Assembly: GCA_000276965.1 (NCBI GenBank)
Contig: AKKQ01000014.1
Span: 1-37,120, forward strand
DNA from: Thiovulum sp. ES
GTDB lineage: Bacteria > Campylobacterota > Campylobacteria > Campylobacterales > Thiovulaceae
Direction of reading: 5' to 3'
DNA length: 37,120 bases
Made by a program: the position numbers and the translations under genes. Positions 16,791-25,688 of the stretch are shown one piece after another. Within the stretch, counting starts at the first letter, position 1. Each line of letters opens with the position of its first letter. The notes beneath the pieces were generated by a model, which was not told the origin of the DNA, made no database searches, and was given only the letters and a program-made list of their open reading frames with translations.

Positions 16791-18627
16791 TTTTTATCTC
16801 AATCCATTTATTAAAACTTTTCGGAATTAGTGAAAGTGTTTCGCTTAAAAAAGAGTTTCCTTTTGAAATATCATCTCCCCGCAAAAGAATCTCAAATTTC
16901 CATTTTTTATCAACTTTTTCAACAGAACCGACATCAGAATATAAAATTTCTAAATCTGAAAAAAAGTGAATATAGAGACTCAAGTGATTCAGAATTTCCT
17001 CACCCCGTTTCTGATTGCTATGAGAAATCTCAATTAAATAGATATGTCGAAAAGGTGGAAAACTATTTTTGCGATGCCCCAACTCAAATTTTATAAAATC
17101 TTCATAATCCTTTAAAAAACTTGAATACAAATCTCTGTATTGTGTCTGTAAAATTGTCTCCCCGAATCCACTACGACCGCTTCTTCCAGCAATTTGATAA
17201 ATAAGCGAAATACTGTTTTCAAAAGATTGAAAATCATGCAAATTAATCAAGAAATCAATTCCAACAATAACAGAAAGTGATACATTTGGATAATCATGAC
17301 CTTTTGAAATCATCTGAGTTCCAACAAGAATTTGAGTCTTTCCACTCCTAAAATCGTTTAAAATATTCTGTAGTTCGCCCTCTTTTTTTGTTTTATCACT
17401 ATCAAGATTTGCAATTTCTGTTTTTGGAAAAAACTCTTTTAGGCGATTTGCAATTTCAACTGTTCCTAATTTTGAAGAGCGAATTTCATCACTTCCGCAC
17501 TCATCACATTTTTCTGGAATTTCACCAATAAATCCACAGCGATTGCATTTCAATTTTTCATCTTTTGAGTAGAGAGATAATTTAATTGTGCAATTTGGAC
17601 ACTCGAAATTTTTTCCGCAACTCATACAGGTCAAAGATTTAAAATTTCCACGAATTGGAACAAAAACAATAACTTGCTCACTCTTGTTTATTTTTTCAGA
17701 AATCTTTTGAACAATAGTGGGACTCACTTCATCGTGATATTTGTCAAAAATAAATTTTCGTGGATGTTCTGTTTTTAATCTAAAAGTTGGAAATTTGTGA
17801 TAGCTTCGTAGTGATGGAGTTGCACTACCAAGAATAGTTTTTATGCCTAACTCTTTTCCAAGATAAATCGCCATATCTCGAACTGAAAATTTCACTCCAT
17901 CATTCAAAAAATAGCTACTACTATGTTCTTCATCAACAATTATTAATTTTAAATTTTGGAAGGGAAGAAAGAGTGCAGAAACAGTTCCGACAACAATTTT
18001 AACTTCACCAGAAACTATTTTTTCTTGTATTTCACTTTTTCTTTTAGTAATTTTAGAGTGCCAACTCTCAACAAAATATCCAAAGAAATCTTTTAGTCGT
18101 CTTTCAGTCTGTGGAATAAGATTTATTTCAGGAATTAAAAAAACGACATCACCTCCTTCTTCTAAAATTTTTGAAATTGCTCTTTTGTAAATTCGTGTTT
18201 TTCCTGTTCCTGTATCTCCAAAAAGAAGTGCCGTTTTCTCTTTCCAAATTTCATTAAAAACTTTTTCTTGACTTGAGTTTAAATCTACAATTGAGCGATG
18301 AGGTCGAGGCGAATTATTATAATTTATTGGGTGTCGTGGAAAGAATTTTAAAACTGATGATAGTGAGTTGAAGTAGTAATTTTTTATAAAAATAGCCGTT
18401 TTAAAATATTGAAAAGGTAAATGAGTATCTAAAACCATATTTATTGGTAGAATTTTTGAAATATCAAATTTTATATCTTTTTCTGTAACTTTTCTGTAAA
18501 TAATTCCGTCGTGGAGTTTCCCTAAAATAGGAACTGTTACATATCGATATAGTTCTAAATCTCCATTCCAAAAATAGGTTAAAACAGTGTCTCGATTGAG
18601 CGGAATCACCTCATAATATTGTCTCAA
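16783..18627 (-). CDS. priA: PriA, primosomal replication-restart helicase
   Basis: 614 residues, short compared with E. coli PriA (732) but normal for Campylobacterota. It restarts stalled forks by loading the replicative helicase. Walker A GDTGTGKTR is near residues 135-143 and the DEEH box near 233. Two zinc knuckle sets lie between about 329 and 382 (CMSCGKNFECPNC and CNRCGFIGEIPEKCDEC). The helicase C-terminal motifs GTQMISKGHDYP and QIAGRSGR are present. The N-terminal 3'-DNA-binding domain is divergent. The gene is first in the priA-holA pair and divergent from frdC. Confidence 0.95.
   Translation of the reverse strand: MRQYYEVIPLNRDTVLTYFWNGDLELYRYVTVPILGKLHDGIIYRKVTEKDIKFDISKILPINMVLDTHLPFQYFKTAIFIKNYYFNSLSSVLKFFPRHPINYNNSPRPHRSIVDLNSSQEKVFNEIWKEKTALLFGDTGTGKTRIYKRAISKILEEGGDVVFLIPEINLIPQTERRLKDFFGYFVESWHSKITKRKSEIQEKIVSGEVKIVVGTVSALFLPFQNLKLIIVDEEHSSSYFLNDGVKFSVRDMAIYLGKELGIKTILGSATPSLRSYHKFPTFRLKTEHPRKFIFDKYHDEVSPTIVQKISEKINKSEQVIVFVPIRGNFKSLTCMSCGKNFECPNCTIKLSLYSKDEKLKCNRCGFIGEIPEKCDECGSDEIRSSKLGTVEIANRLKEFFPKTEIANLDSDKTKKEGELQNILNDFRSGKTQILVGTQMISKGHDYPNVSLSVIVGIDFLINLHDFQSFENSISLIYQIAGRSGRSGFGETILQTQYRDLYSSFLKDYEDFIKFELGHRKNSFPPFRHIYLIEISHSNQKRGEEILNHLSLYIHFFSDLEILYSDVGSVEKVDKKWKFEILLRGDDISKGNSFLSETLSLIPKSFNKWIEIKNV
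18296..18306. repeat. perfect copy of the CGATGAGGTCG motif
   Basis: Inside priA. On the coding strand it is read as R-P-H-R, a fourth distinct reading of the same 11 bases. Confidence 0.8.
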
Positions 18628-18739
18628 AAAATCCCTTTTTCACTTAGATCGTCTAACTCCTATCTTTCTTTTTTTAATTAGCTACGAAAAGTTTTATATT
18701 ATTTGTTACGATTTTAAAAAATATAAAAAAGGGATTATC

Positions 18740-19504
18740 TTGGATAACAGTGTTATTGAAGGTGTTGTCGGTCGGCAGATTGATGGGCATAAAAGTAAAA
18801 TTCCAGCTCGACTCGATTTTATTCAGAGTGCGACAGGTCTTTTACTCGCTCTATTTATGTGGGGGCATATGTTCTTTGTCTCCTCTATTCTTGTTAGTGA
18901 AGATTGGATGTATACAATTACAGGAATGTTTGAACTAAAATTTCTTGTTGATGGTGGTTCTCCAATTATCGTAATTCTTGCAGTTGCTGTAATTTCAATT
19001 GCATTTGTAGCTCATGCTTTTGTGGCTGTGCGGAAATTTCCAAAAAAGTATCGACAATATCGTGCTTTTCGTTCTCATATGAAAATGATGAATCACATGG
19101 ACACAAATCTATGGTTTCTTCAAGCGACAACTGGTTTTGCACTTTTCTTTTTAGGTTCAGTTCATCTCTATATTGTTTTTGTAAATCCAATGGACATTGG
19201 ACCATATGCTTCGGCAGATCGGATTTGGTCAGAAATGATGTGGCCTCTCTACATTTTACTCCTAATTGCTGTGGAAATTCACGGAACAATTGGGCTTTAC
19301 CGACTAATTATTAAATGGGGTTGGTTCTTAGGAAAAAATGAGAGAAAAAATCGTTTCAGACTTAAATTTCTGTTCGGTGCAATTTTAGTGTACCTCATCG
19401 TTCATGGTTCAATGACACTTTGGGCATACATGAAAATTGGAATGGAATTACAAGATAGCGGAAAAAGTGGCGAACGATACCACCCAACTGAAAAAATTTT
19501 TTAG
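18740..19504 (+). CDS. frdC: FrdC, dihaem cytochrome b subunit of quinol:fumarate reductase
   Basis: 254 residues from TTG 18740, preceded by AAAAAAGGGA. It anchors fumarate reductase in the inner membrane and passes electrons from menaquinol through two haems b. The sequence aligns along its length with W. succinogenes FrdC. The four haem-ligand histidines appear as H43 (WGHMFF), H92 (AHAFVAVRKFP), H142 (GSVHLYIV) and H181 (EIHGTIGLYR), each one residue earlier than in Wolinella. The glutamates of the quinol site and the E-pathway are also kept (E65 and E179). Five membrane helices are expected. It is followed 9 bases later by frdA. Confidence 0.96.
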   Translation: MDNSVIEGVVGRQIDGHKSKIPARLDFIQSATGLLLALFMWGHMFFVSSILVSEDWMYTITGMFELKFLVDGGSPIIVILAVAVISIAFVAHAFVAVRKFPKKYRQYRAFRSHMKMMNHMDTNLWFLQATTGFALFFLGSVHLYIVFVNPMDIGPYASADRIWSEMMWPLYILLLIAVEIHGTIGLYRLIIKWGWFLGKNERKNRFRLKFLFGAILVYLIVHGSMTLWAYMKIGMELQDSGKSGERYHPTEKIF

Positions 19505-19513
19505 GAGTCTAAT

Positions 19514-21508
19514 TTGAGAATTAAATATAGTGATGTGCTTGTAATTGGTGGTGGTCTAGCTGGGCTACGAACTGCTATTGCAACTCAAAATCGTGGGTTT
19601 GAAACTCGTGTTTTAAGTCTTGTTCCTGTAAAAAGATCACACTCTGCTGCAGCACAAGGTGGAATGCAAGCAAGTCTTGCCAATAATGTTATGGGAAAAG
19701 GCGACAACGAAGATGTCCATTTCGCTGATACTGTAAAAGGTTCAGATTGGGCTTGTGACCAAAATGTAGCTCGAATGTTCACTCATGTCGCTCCAAAAGC
19801 TATTCGTGAATTAGCAGGTTGGGGTGTCCCTTGGAGTCGAGTCCGAAAAGGTGATAAAAGTATTGTCCGAAACGGAGAGCGAGAAACAATCACAGAAGCT
19901 GAAGATTCTCATGGTCTAATCGATTCTCGAGATTTTGGTGGAACAAAAAAGTGGCGAACAAACTTTACTTCTGATGCGACTGGACACACAATGCTTTATG
20001 CTGTTGCAAATGAAACGATGAGAGTCGGAGTTGATATTAAAGAGAAGAAAGAGGCAGTTCAGCTAATTTATAAAGATAATCAGTGTTTTGGTGCTGTTGT
20101 TGTTGATTTGGTTGATGGCTCAATGACTGCTTATGTTGCTCAAGCAACTGTAATTGCGACTGGTGGATACGGGCGAATTTACGAATCAACTACAAATGCA
20201 ATTATTTGTGAGGGAACAGGTCAAGGTATGGCTCTTGAAACTGGAATCGCACAACTCGGAAATATGGAAGCTGTTCAATTTCACCCAACTGCAATTGTTC
20301 CGTCTGGAATTCTTGTTACAGAAGGTTGTCGTGGAGATGGTGGAGTTCTTCGAGATGTTGATGGATACCGATTTATGCCTGATTACGAACCAGAAAAAAA
20401 GGAACTTGCTTCTCGAGATGTTGTTTCAAGAAGAATGTTTGAGCATATCCAAAAAGGTAAAGGTGTCCCTTCTCCATACGGCGATCACCTATGGTTAGAT
20501 ATTTCAATTCTTGGACGAGAACACATCGAAAAAAACTTACGAGATGTTCAGGATATTTGTAAAAGTTTTCTTGGAATTGATCCAGCGGATAAAGGTAAAA
20601 AAGGGTGGATTCCAGTTCGACCAATGCAACACTATTCGATGGGTGGAGTCAAAACAAATTACAAAGGTGAGTCTCCGACTTTAAAAGGACTTTTTGCAGT
20701 TGGTGAAGCAGCAAACTGGGATATGCACGGATTTAATCGACTTGGTGGAAATTCAGTTGCTGAAACTGTTGTATCGGGAATGATTGTTGGTGAATATGTC
20801 GCAGATTTTTGTGAAAGCAATAAATTAGAAATTGATACAGACCACATTGAAGAAACAATTCGAGATTTTGATAGACAAATTGATGAAATTTTGGCAAATC
20901 CTGTTCCAAAAGATGGCGAATTAGACAATTACAAAATCAGGACTGAAATGCGAAAAATCATGATGGAAAAAGTTGGTATTTTCCGAAATGGTGAAGATAT
21001 GCAAAAAGGCTATGACGAACTTGTAGAACTTTACAAGACTCTTCTTAAAACGGGAATTGAAAACAAAAGCAAAAGTGCAAATCCTGAACTTCGAGTTGCT
21101 TATCGAATGAGAAAAATGATGAAACTTGCAATTGTTGCTACAAAAGGTGCTTTGGATCGAAAGGAGAGCCGAGGTGCACACAGTCGAACTGATTTTACAA
21201 AACGAGATGATGCAAATTGGTTAAAACGAACTCTTGCAAATTGGGAAAAAGACTCTTTTGAACCTGCGATTTCATATGAAGATTTAGACATTATGTCGAT
21301 GGAAATTCCTCCAGGTTTCCGTGGTTATGGAGTTAAAGGAAATACAATTGAAAATTCTGTTACAGCAGAACGAGAAGAACAAATCAAAAAAATTCGGGAA
21401 GCAAATCCAGAAATGGATCGACACCAAATCCAAAAAGAGATTATGAATTTTGATTTACCAGAAAAATATAGAGAAAAAAATGAGAGACTCGGTATCGGGA
21501 CTGAGTAA
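19514..21508 (+). CDS. frdA: FrdA, flavoprotein subunit of fumarate reductase
   Basis: 664 residues from TTG 19514, behind TAGGAG. It reduces fumarate to succinate, or works in reverse, at a covalently bound FAD. The nucleotide-binding GGGLAGL is at residues 12-18, and the FAD-linking His is H43 in [11 protein letters not shown], as in W. succinogenes. Active-site stretches [20 protein letters not shown] and [10 protein letters not shown] are intact. It is co-transcribed with frdC. In relatives frdB follows directly, but here a terminator hairpin and the convergent polA follow, so the iron-sulfur subunit must be encoded elsewhere. Confidence 0.96.
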   Translation: MRIKYSDVLVIGGGLAGLRTAIATQNRGFETRVLSLVPVKRSHSAAAQGGMQASLANNVMGKGDNEDVHFADTVKGSDWACDQNVARMFTHVAPKAIRELAGWGVPWSRVRKGDKSIVRNGERETITEAEDSHGLIDSRDFGGTKKWRTNFTSDATGHTMLYAVANETMRVGVDIKEKKEAVQLIYKDNQCFGAVVVDLVDGSMTAYVAQATVIATGGYGRIYESTTNAIICEGTGQGMALETGIAQLGNMEAVQFHPTAIVPSGILVTEGCRGDGGVLRDVDGYRFMPDYEPEKKELASRDVVSRRMFEHIQKGKGVPSPYGDHLWLDISILGREHIEKNLRDVQDICKSFLGIDPADKGKKGWIPVRPMQHYSMGGVKTNYKGESPTLKGLFAVGEAANWDMHGFNRLGGNSVAETVVSGMIVGEYVADFCESNKLEIDTDHIEETIRDFDRQIDEILANPVPKDGELDNYKIRTEMRKIMMEKVGIFRNGEDMQKGYDELVELYKTLLKTGIENKSKSANPELRVAYRMRKMMKLAIVATKGALDRKESRGAHSRTDFTKRDDANWLKRTLANWEKDSFEPAISYEDLDIMSMEIPPGFRGYGVKGNTIENSVTAEREEQIKKIREANPEMDRHQIQKEIMNFDLPEKYREKNERLGIGTE

Positions 21509-21515
21509 TTAAATC

Positions 21516-21537
21516 TGTCGGGGAGGTTTTCCCGACA
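21516..21537. terminator. bidirectional hairpin between frdA and polA
   Basis: Stem TGTCGGG/CCCGACA with an 8-base loop in the 34-base gap between two convergent genes. On the plus strand no long T run follows; on the minus strand an AT-rich tract follows. It could serve both genes. Confidence 0.55.
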
Positions 21538-21542
21538 AAGAA

Positions 21543-24158
21543 TCATTCCCAGCTTTTTCCAAATTTGGAATTTACTTCTAGTGGAACTTTTAATTTATAG
21601 CAATTTTCCATGATTTCCGAAAAACGATTTTTGACCTCATCGAGAATTTCATCTTTGACTTCAAAAATCAATTCATCATGAATTTGTAGTAGCATTTTGA
21701 CATCAAGATTTTTTTCTGAAATTTCAGAATCTATTTGGATCATCGCCTCTTTAATTAAATCAGAAGCTGAACCCTGAAAAATTGTGTTGAAAGACTCCCG
21801 ATATAATTCAGACTCCTCTTTTCCATTTTTTGGAAAATCAAAATATCGAGTTCGTCCAAAAAGTGTCTCTACAAAAAAACTATTTCCCTCTTCAGATAAA
21901 TAATTTTCTGGTTGATTGAACTCTTTAACTCCGCTGTAAATTTCAAAAAAGTTTTCAATAATTTTACTAGCTTCATCTTTTGGAATATCAAGAGTTTTTG
22001 AAAGTTTCATACTTCCCATTCCATATAAAACACCGAAATTCACAGTTTTTGCTGTGCTTCTCTTAATTTTTAGTTTTTCCGCTAAATATCCATGAACATC
22101 AACACCATTTTGAAAATTCTCTACAAGTTGCTCGTCTCCTGAAAAATGTGCCAAAAGTCGTAACTCAATTTGAGAATAATCAAGAGAAAGTAGCGAATAC
22201 CCATCTTTTGCGATAAATGCTCGACGAATTCTGTTCCCAACAGGAATATTTTGTAAATTTGGTTCTCGACTTGAAAGACGACCTGTTGCAGTTCCTGTTT
22301 GCACAAAATTAGTATGAATTCTTGAATCTACACTTTTTTCCATAAGCGGAATGACATAAGTTGAAAGGAGTTTTTTTACTTCTCGATATTTCAAAATATT
22401 TTCTAAAATCGAGACTCGTTCAGGAACTGAGCTATTTTTTTGGAGAAGTAATTTTAAATTTGCTTCGTCCGTGCTTCGCTTTTTTGTCTCTTCCATTCCA
22501 ACAATATCAAAAAGAGTTTCCGCAACTTGCTTCGGTGAATTTAAATTGAATTCTCGCTTTGTGATTCCAAAAATATTTGCTGAAATTTCTTCAATCTCTT
22601 TTTCAAAATCAATTCTCAATTTTTCCAAATATTTTAAATCAACAGAAATTCCTTCTCGTTCCATTTTTGAAAGAATTTTAGTAATTCGATTTTCAAGTTC
22701 AAAAAGTTTCTGGTTTTTATCTGAAAAAATTTCAAAAAGTCTCAAAGTCGCAACTGAATCTTCTACCGCATATTTTCCCGCAACTCCGATTTCAACACTT
22801 GAAAAATTTTCACCTTTTTTGACAATATCTTTGAATTTGATCATTTTGTGTTTCAAAAATTTGTATGATAAATTATCAAGTGAAATAGATTCCCGAGTAT
22901 CGTCAAGCCAAGCCATCACCATCGTGTCGGCATAAAAATCTAAAGCAATTCCAAAATTATTCCAAATAATATTTGAGTCAAATTTCCAATTGTGTCCAAC
23001 TAATTTAAAACGATTGAATTCCGAAATCACATTTTGCAATTCAGAAATTGAAATTTGTTCATGCGAGTCAAAAAAAGATGCTTGATGATTTATCGGAATG
23101 TAATATCCCCGTTCGACCTCATCAGCAAATGAAATACCCACAATTGAATCTGAAAGTGAAGATACTCCTGTTGTCTCTGTGTCAAAAGCTACAATTTTTC
23201 CAGTCTCAATTTTTGACAAAATATCTTTTAATTCGCCAATTTCAGAAATAATTTTGTGTTCAAACTTGAAATTATTTTCGTCTTTATCTTCAAGTTCAGA
23301 ACTTTTTAAAAGTCCCTCTTTTTTCAAAAACTTAATTGGATCAGAAATTTCATATTTTAAAAGCTCTTCAACAATATTTAAAAAAGGTTCTCTTTCACTG
23401 TTTCGGAAATTCTCAATTGAAACATCTAAATCTTTTTTGAGAGTAACAAGCTCTTTCGATTTTATTGCATCTTCTCGACCAGTCTCAAGTTTTTTTGCAT
23501 TTCCTTTTGAAGTTTGATGTAAGTTTGCATAGATATTTTCAAGTGTTCCAAATTCTGAAAGAAGTTTTGAAGCAGTAACTTTTCCAATTCCACGAACACC
23601 AGAAACTCCATCAACTGCATCGCCGACAAGTGCCTGATAATCAATAAATTGTTCTGGATAAACTCCAAATTTATCAAACACTTCATCGCGATCAAATCTC
23701 TGTAATTTATCGGGTTTGTAAATCGTAACATTCTCATTTATCAGTTGATTAAAATCTTTATCCGCTGAAAGAATTGAAACTTTTTGACTGTTTTGTGAAA
23801 ATTTTTCTGAAAGTGTCGCAATAACATCGTCCGCTTCAAATCCATCAACTGAAAAACTTTTGAAACCCATTTTTTCGATGAGGTCTTTTAAAACTTCAAA
23901 TTGCAATCTAAAATCGTCTGGTATTTCTCCACGATCTTTTTTATAATCCGTTGAAAGCTCTTTTCGGAAATTTTTCCCACCACCTTCATAAACAAAAATT
24001 AAATTTGAAATATCTATATTTTTTCTGTAATAAAGTAGAGTTTTGAAAAATCCCGTGATAACTCCTGTCGGAAAATCATCACGATTTTTTAGTGGGGGAA
24101 GAGCATAATAGCTCTTGAAAAGCATTCCAAATGTATCTAGTAGATAAACTTGTTGCAT
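21543..24158 (-). CDS. polA: DNA polymerase I
   Basis: 871 residues. The N-terminal 5' nuclease domain (1-290) has DKDFNQLI and the helix-hairpin-helix GVRGIGKVTASKLL. The 3'-5' exonuclease domain appears catalytically intact: AFDTETTG, GHNWKFD and YAVEDS carry the metal-binding acids. The polymerase domain has motif A SLDYSQIELRLLAHFSGDE, motif B RSTAKTVNFGVLYGMG and motif C LQIHDELIFEV. It serves Okazaki fragment maturation and repair. It is the last gene of fumB-nifX-like-polA, 3 bases after its neighbour. Three GATGAGGTC copies fall in the gene. Confidence 0.97.
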   Translation of the reverse strand: MQQVYLLDTFGMLFKSYYALPPLKNRDDFPTGVITGFFKTLLYYRKNIDISNLIFVYEGGGKNFRKELSTDYKKDRGEIPDDFRLQFEVLKDLIEKMGFKSFSVDGFEADDVIATLSEKFSQNSQKVSILSADKDFNQLINENVTIYKPDKLQRFDRDEVFDKFGVYPEQFIDYQALVGDAVDGVSGVRGIGKVTASKLLSEFGTLENIYANLHQTSKGNAKKLETGREDAIKSKELVTLKKDLDVSIENFRNSEREPFLNIVEELLKYEISDPIKFLKKEGLLKSSELEDKDENNFKFEHKIISEIGELKDILSKIETGKIVAFDTETTGVSSLSDSIVGISFADEVERGYYIPINHQASFFDSHEQISISELQNVISEFNRFKLVGHNWKFDSNIIWNNFGIALDFYADTMVMAWLDDTRESISLDNLSYKFLKHKMIKFKDIVKKGENFSSVEIGVAGKYAVEDSVATLRLFEIFSDKNQKLFELENRITKILSKMEREGISVDLKYLEKLRIDFEKEIEEISANIFGITKREFNLNSPKQVAETLFDIVGMEETKKRSTDEANLKLLLQKNSSVPERVSILENILKYREVKKLLSTYVIPLMEKSVDSRIHTNFVQTGTATGRLSSREPNLQNIPVGNRIRRAFIAKDGYSLLSLDYSQIELRLLAHFSGDEQLVENFQNGVDVHGYLAEKLKIKRSTAKTVNFGVLYGMGSMKLSKTLDIPKDEASKIIENFFEIYSGVKEFNQPENYLSEEGNSFFVETLFGRTRYFDFPKNGKEESELYRESFNTIFQGSASDLIKEAMIQIDSEISEKNLDVKMLLQIHDELIFEVKDEILDEVKNRFSEIMENCYKLKVPLEVNSKFGKSWE

Positions 24159-24161
24159 TTT

Positions 24162-24503
24162 TTAGTGTGAAGTAAATAAATCAGAATCTATTTCTGTTGC
24201 TTTTGGAAAATCCGCAAATCTACTTACAGCTTCTGAAATTGTCATGCGATCTTTTCCGACAAATCTAACATCAATTCCACTTTGAAGTGCCATTTCTAGC
24301 GGTCGTCCGCCAATATGAGACATCAGTAGAGTATCGACTCCATTTTGTAAAAGAAGCTGAACTGCTTTCATTCCGCTTTTTTCAACATTTTCTATAATTT
24401 TGACCTCATCACCATTTACAATTGCAAAAAACTTCACTTTCCCAAAAGTAGGAGCGATTGCAGGATTTTCACCATTTGTTTTTACAGGAATTCCAAAAAT
24501 CAA
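24162..24503 (-). CDS. NifX/NafY-like dinitrogenase iron-molybdenum cofactor-binding family protein
   Basis: 113 residues. The fold pattern of the NifB-C/NifX family is visible: IFGIPVKTNGENPAIAPTFGKVKFFAIV, then a helix, VDTLLMSHIGGRPLEMALQSGIDVRFVG. Stand-alone members occur in many non-nitrogen-fixing bacteria and are thought to handle metal clusters, but the role is uncertain. There are no nif genes in the window. It starts directly after the fumarase beta subunit gene ends, so the pair is probably co-translated. A link to insertion or repair of the fumarase Fe-S cluster is only a guess. Confidence 0.75.
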   Translation of the reverse strand: MIFGIPVKTNGENPAIAPTFGKVKFFAIVNGDEVKIIENVEKSGMKAVQLLLQNGVDTLLMSHIGGRPLEMALQSGIDVRFVGKDRMTISEAVSRFADFPKATEIDSDLFTSH

Positions 24504-25064
24504 TTAATCAACCTTTTGATATTGTTCTCGACCAGCTTGATACAAATCCGCACCATAGCTATCATTAATTACTGTAACAGGAAAATTTTCAACTTCGATT
24601 TTTCGGATCGCTTCTGGCCCAAGCTCTGGATAAGCAATAACTTCAGAACTTTTAATTCTTTTTCCAAGTAATGCACCTGCTCCACCAGTCGCACCAAAAT
24701 AGATTGCACCATGAGTCGAACATGCATCTTTCACTTCTTGATTTCGTCGCCCTTTTCCAATCATTCCTCGTAACCCTTTTTCAATTAGAGTCGGAGAGTA
24801 GCTGTCCATTCGGTAGCTTGTTGTTGGTCCAGCACTACCAATTGGCTCACCTGGTTTTGGCGGAGTTGGTCCTACAAAATAGATAATTGCACCATTCACA
24901 TCAAAAGGCAACTCCTTTCCATCCGCTAATAAATCCACAAGTCTTTTATGTGCAGCGTCTCGTGCTGTGTAAATTGTTCCAGTCAAATTTACAATGTCTC
25001 CAGCTTTTAGCTTTTTCACATCTTCAAGTGAAAGAGGTGGAGTCATATTATAAGTTTTACTCAT
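24504..25064 (-). CDS. class I fumarate hydratase, beta subunit (C-terminal domain type)
   Basis: 186 residues, matching the separate beta chain of two-subunit Fe-S hydro-lyases (fumarase, or less likely L-tartrate dehydratase). The sequences LKAGDIVNLTGTIYTARDAAHKRL, GPTTSYRMDSYSP and GKGRRNQEV are typical, and ATGGAGALLGKRI follows. It needs an alpha subunit that carries the 4Fe-4S cluster; this normally lies just upstream but is not present between here and rppH. It would supply fumarate to the fumarate reductase encoded nearby, as part of a reductive or oxidative TCA cycle. Confidence 0.9.
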   Translation of the reverse strand: MSKTYNMTPPLSLEDVKKLKAGDIVNLTGTIYTARDAAHKRLVDLLADGKELPFDVNGAIIYFVGPTPPKPGEPIGSAGPTTSYRMDSYSPTLIEKGLRGMIGKGRRNQEVKDACSTHGAIYFGATGGAGALLGKRIKSSEVIAYPELGPEAIRKIEVENFPVTVINDSYGADLYQAGREQYQKVD

Positions 25065-25177
25065 TTTAAATCCTTTTTTTCCGAACTATCCGAATTCTAC
25101 CAATTTTTTCACATATCCCTGTTTTTAAATTTTTTTCAAATTGCTACAATAACAATAGATTTCATGAGAGGAGAAGA

Positions 25178-25237
25178 GTGGAATTTTTTATAATTTCTCT
25201 CTTTTTGGTTACAACAAATGGAGGAAAAAAAATATAG
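25178..25237 (+). CDS. possible 19-residue leader peptide overlapping the rppH start
   Basis: GTG 25178 is preceded by AGAGGAGAAGA, the best ribosome-binding site in this gap. It encodes MEFFIISLFLVTTNGGKKI, which ends 20 bases inside rppH. The rppH ATG at 25218 has no purine-rich site of its own, so translation may be coupled through this hydrophobic leader. Confidence 0.35.
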   Translation: MEFFIISLFLVTTNGGKKI

Positions 25238-25688
25238 ACCAAATGTTGCTGTCGTCGTTGTGTCCTCTAAATATCCTGAAAAATGTGAGGTTTTTGTAGC
25301 AAAAAGAAATGATATTCCAGATGCTTGGCAATTTCCACAAGGTGGAATTGATAAAGGAGAGTCTCCAAAAGAGGCTCTTTTACGAGAGTTAGAAGAGGAA
25401 ATTGGGACAAATCAAATTGAGATAGTTGCGAAATATTCGGGCTGGATCACTTATGATTTTCCCGCCAATGTTTCAATGCACCCATTCAGCGGTCAAAAAC
25501 AGCAATATTTTTTAGTTAGATTAAAACGAGGAGCAAAAATCAATATTAAAGATGTAGAACATCCAGAATTCTCAGATTTCAAGTTTGTTGATGCAAATTT
25601 AGTATTGGAAGAGACGAGCCATTTTAAAAGACCAATTTATAAAAAAATCTTAAGTTATTTTAGAAAAGAGGGTTATTTACTGTGTTAA
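25218..25688 (+). CDS. rppH: RppH, RNA 5'-pyrophosphohydrolase (Nudix)
   Basis: 156 residues. The complete Nudix box GGIDKGESPKEALLRELEEEIG lies near residues 42-63. The start MEEKKYRPNVAVVVVSSKYPEKCEVFVAKR closely matches the NudH/RppH proteins of Campylobacterota. It removes pyrophosphate from mRNA 5' ends to start decay; related enzymes also cleave dinucleoside polyphosphates. It overlaps the lysC start by 7 bases, and the rppH-lysC order is also seen in Campylobacter. The start codon lacks a clear ribosome-binding site. Confidence 0.93.
   Translation: MEEKKYRPNVAVVVVSSKYPEKCEVFVAKRNDIPDAWQFPQGGIDKGESPKEALLRELEEEIGTNQIEIVAKYSGWITYDFPANVSMHPFSGQKQQYFLVRLKRGAKINIKDVEHPEFSDFKFVDANLVLEETSHFKRPIYKKILSYFRKEGYLLC

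Noticed and set aside
2530-18306. GATGAGGT motif as a conserved protein motif (Asp-Glu-Val)
   Set aside because: The same bases are read as DEV, DLI, TSS and RPHR in unrelated proteins.
18628-18739. Specific regulator site between priA and frdC
   Set aside because: The gap is AT-rich with promoter-like words, but no convincing operator palindrome could be identified.
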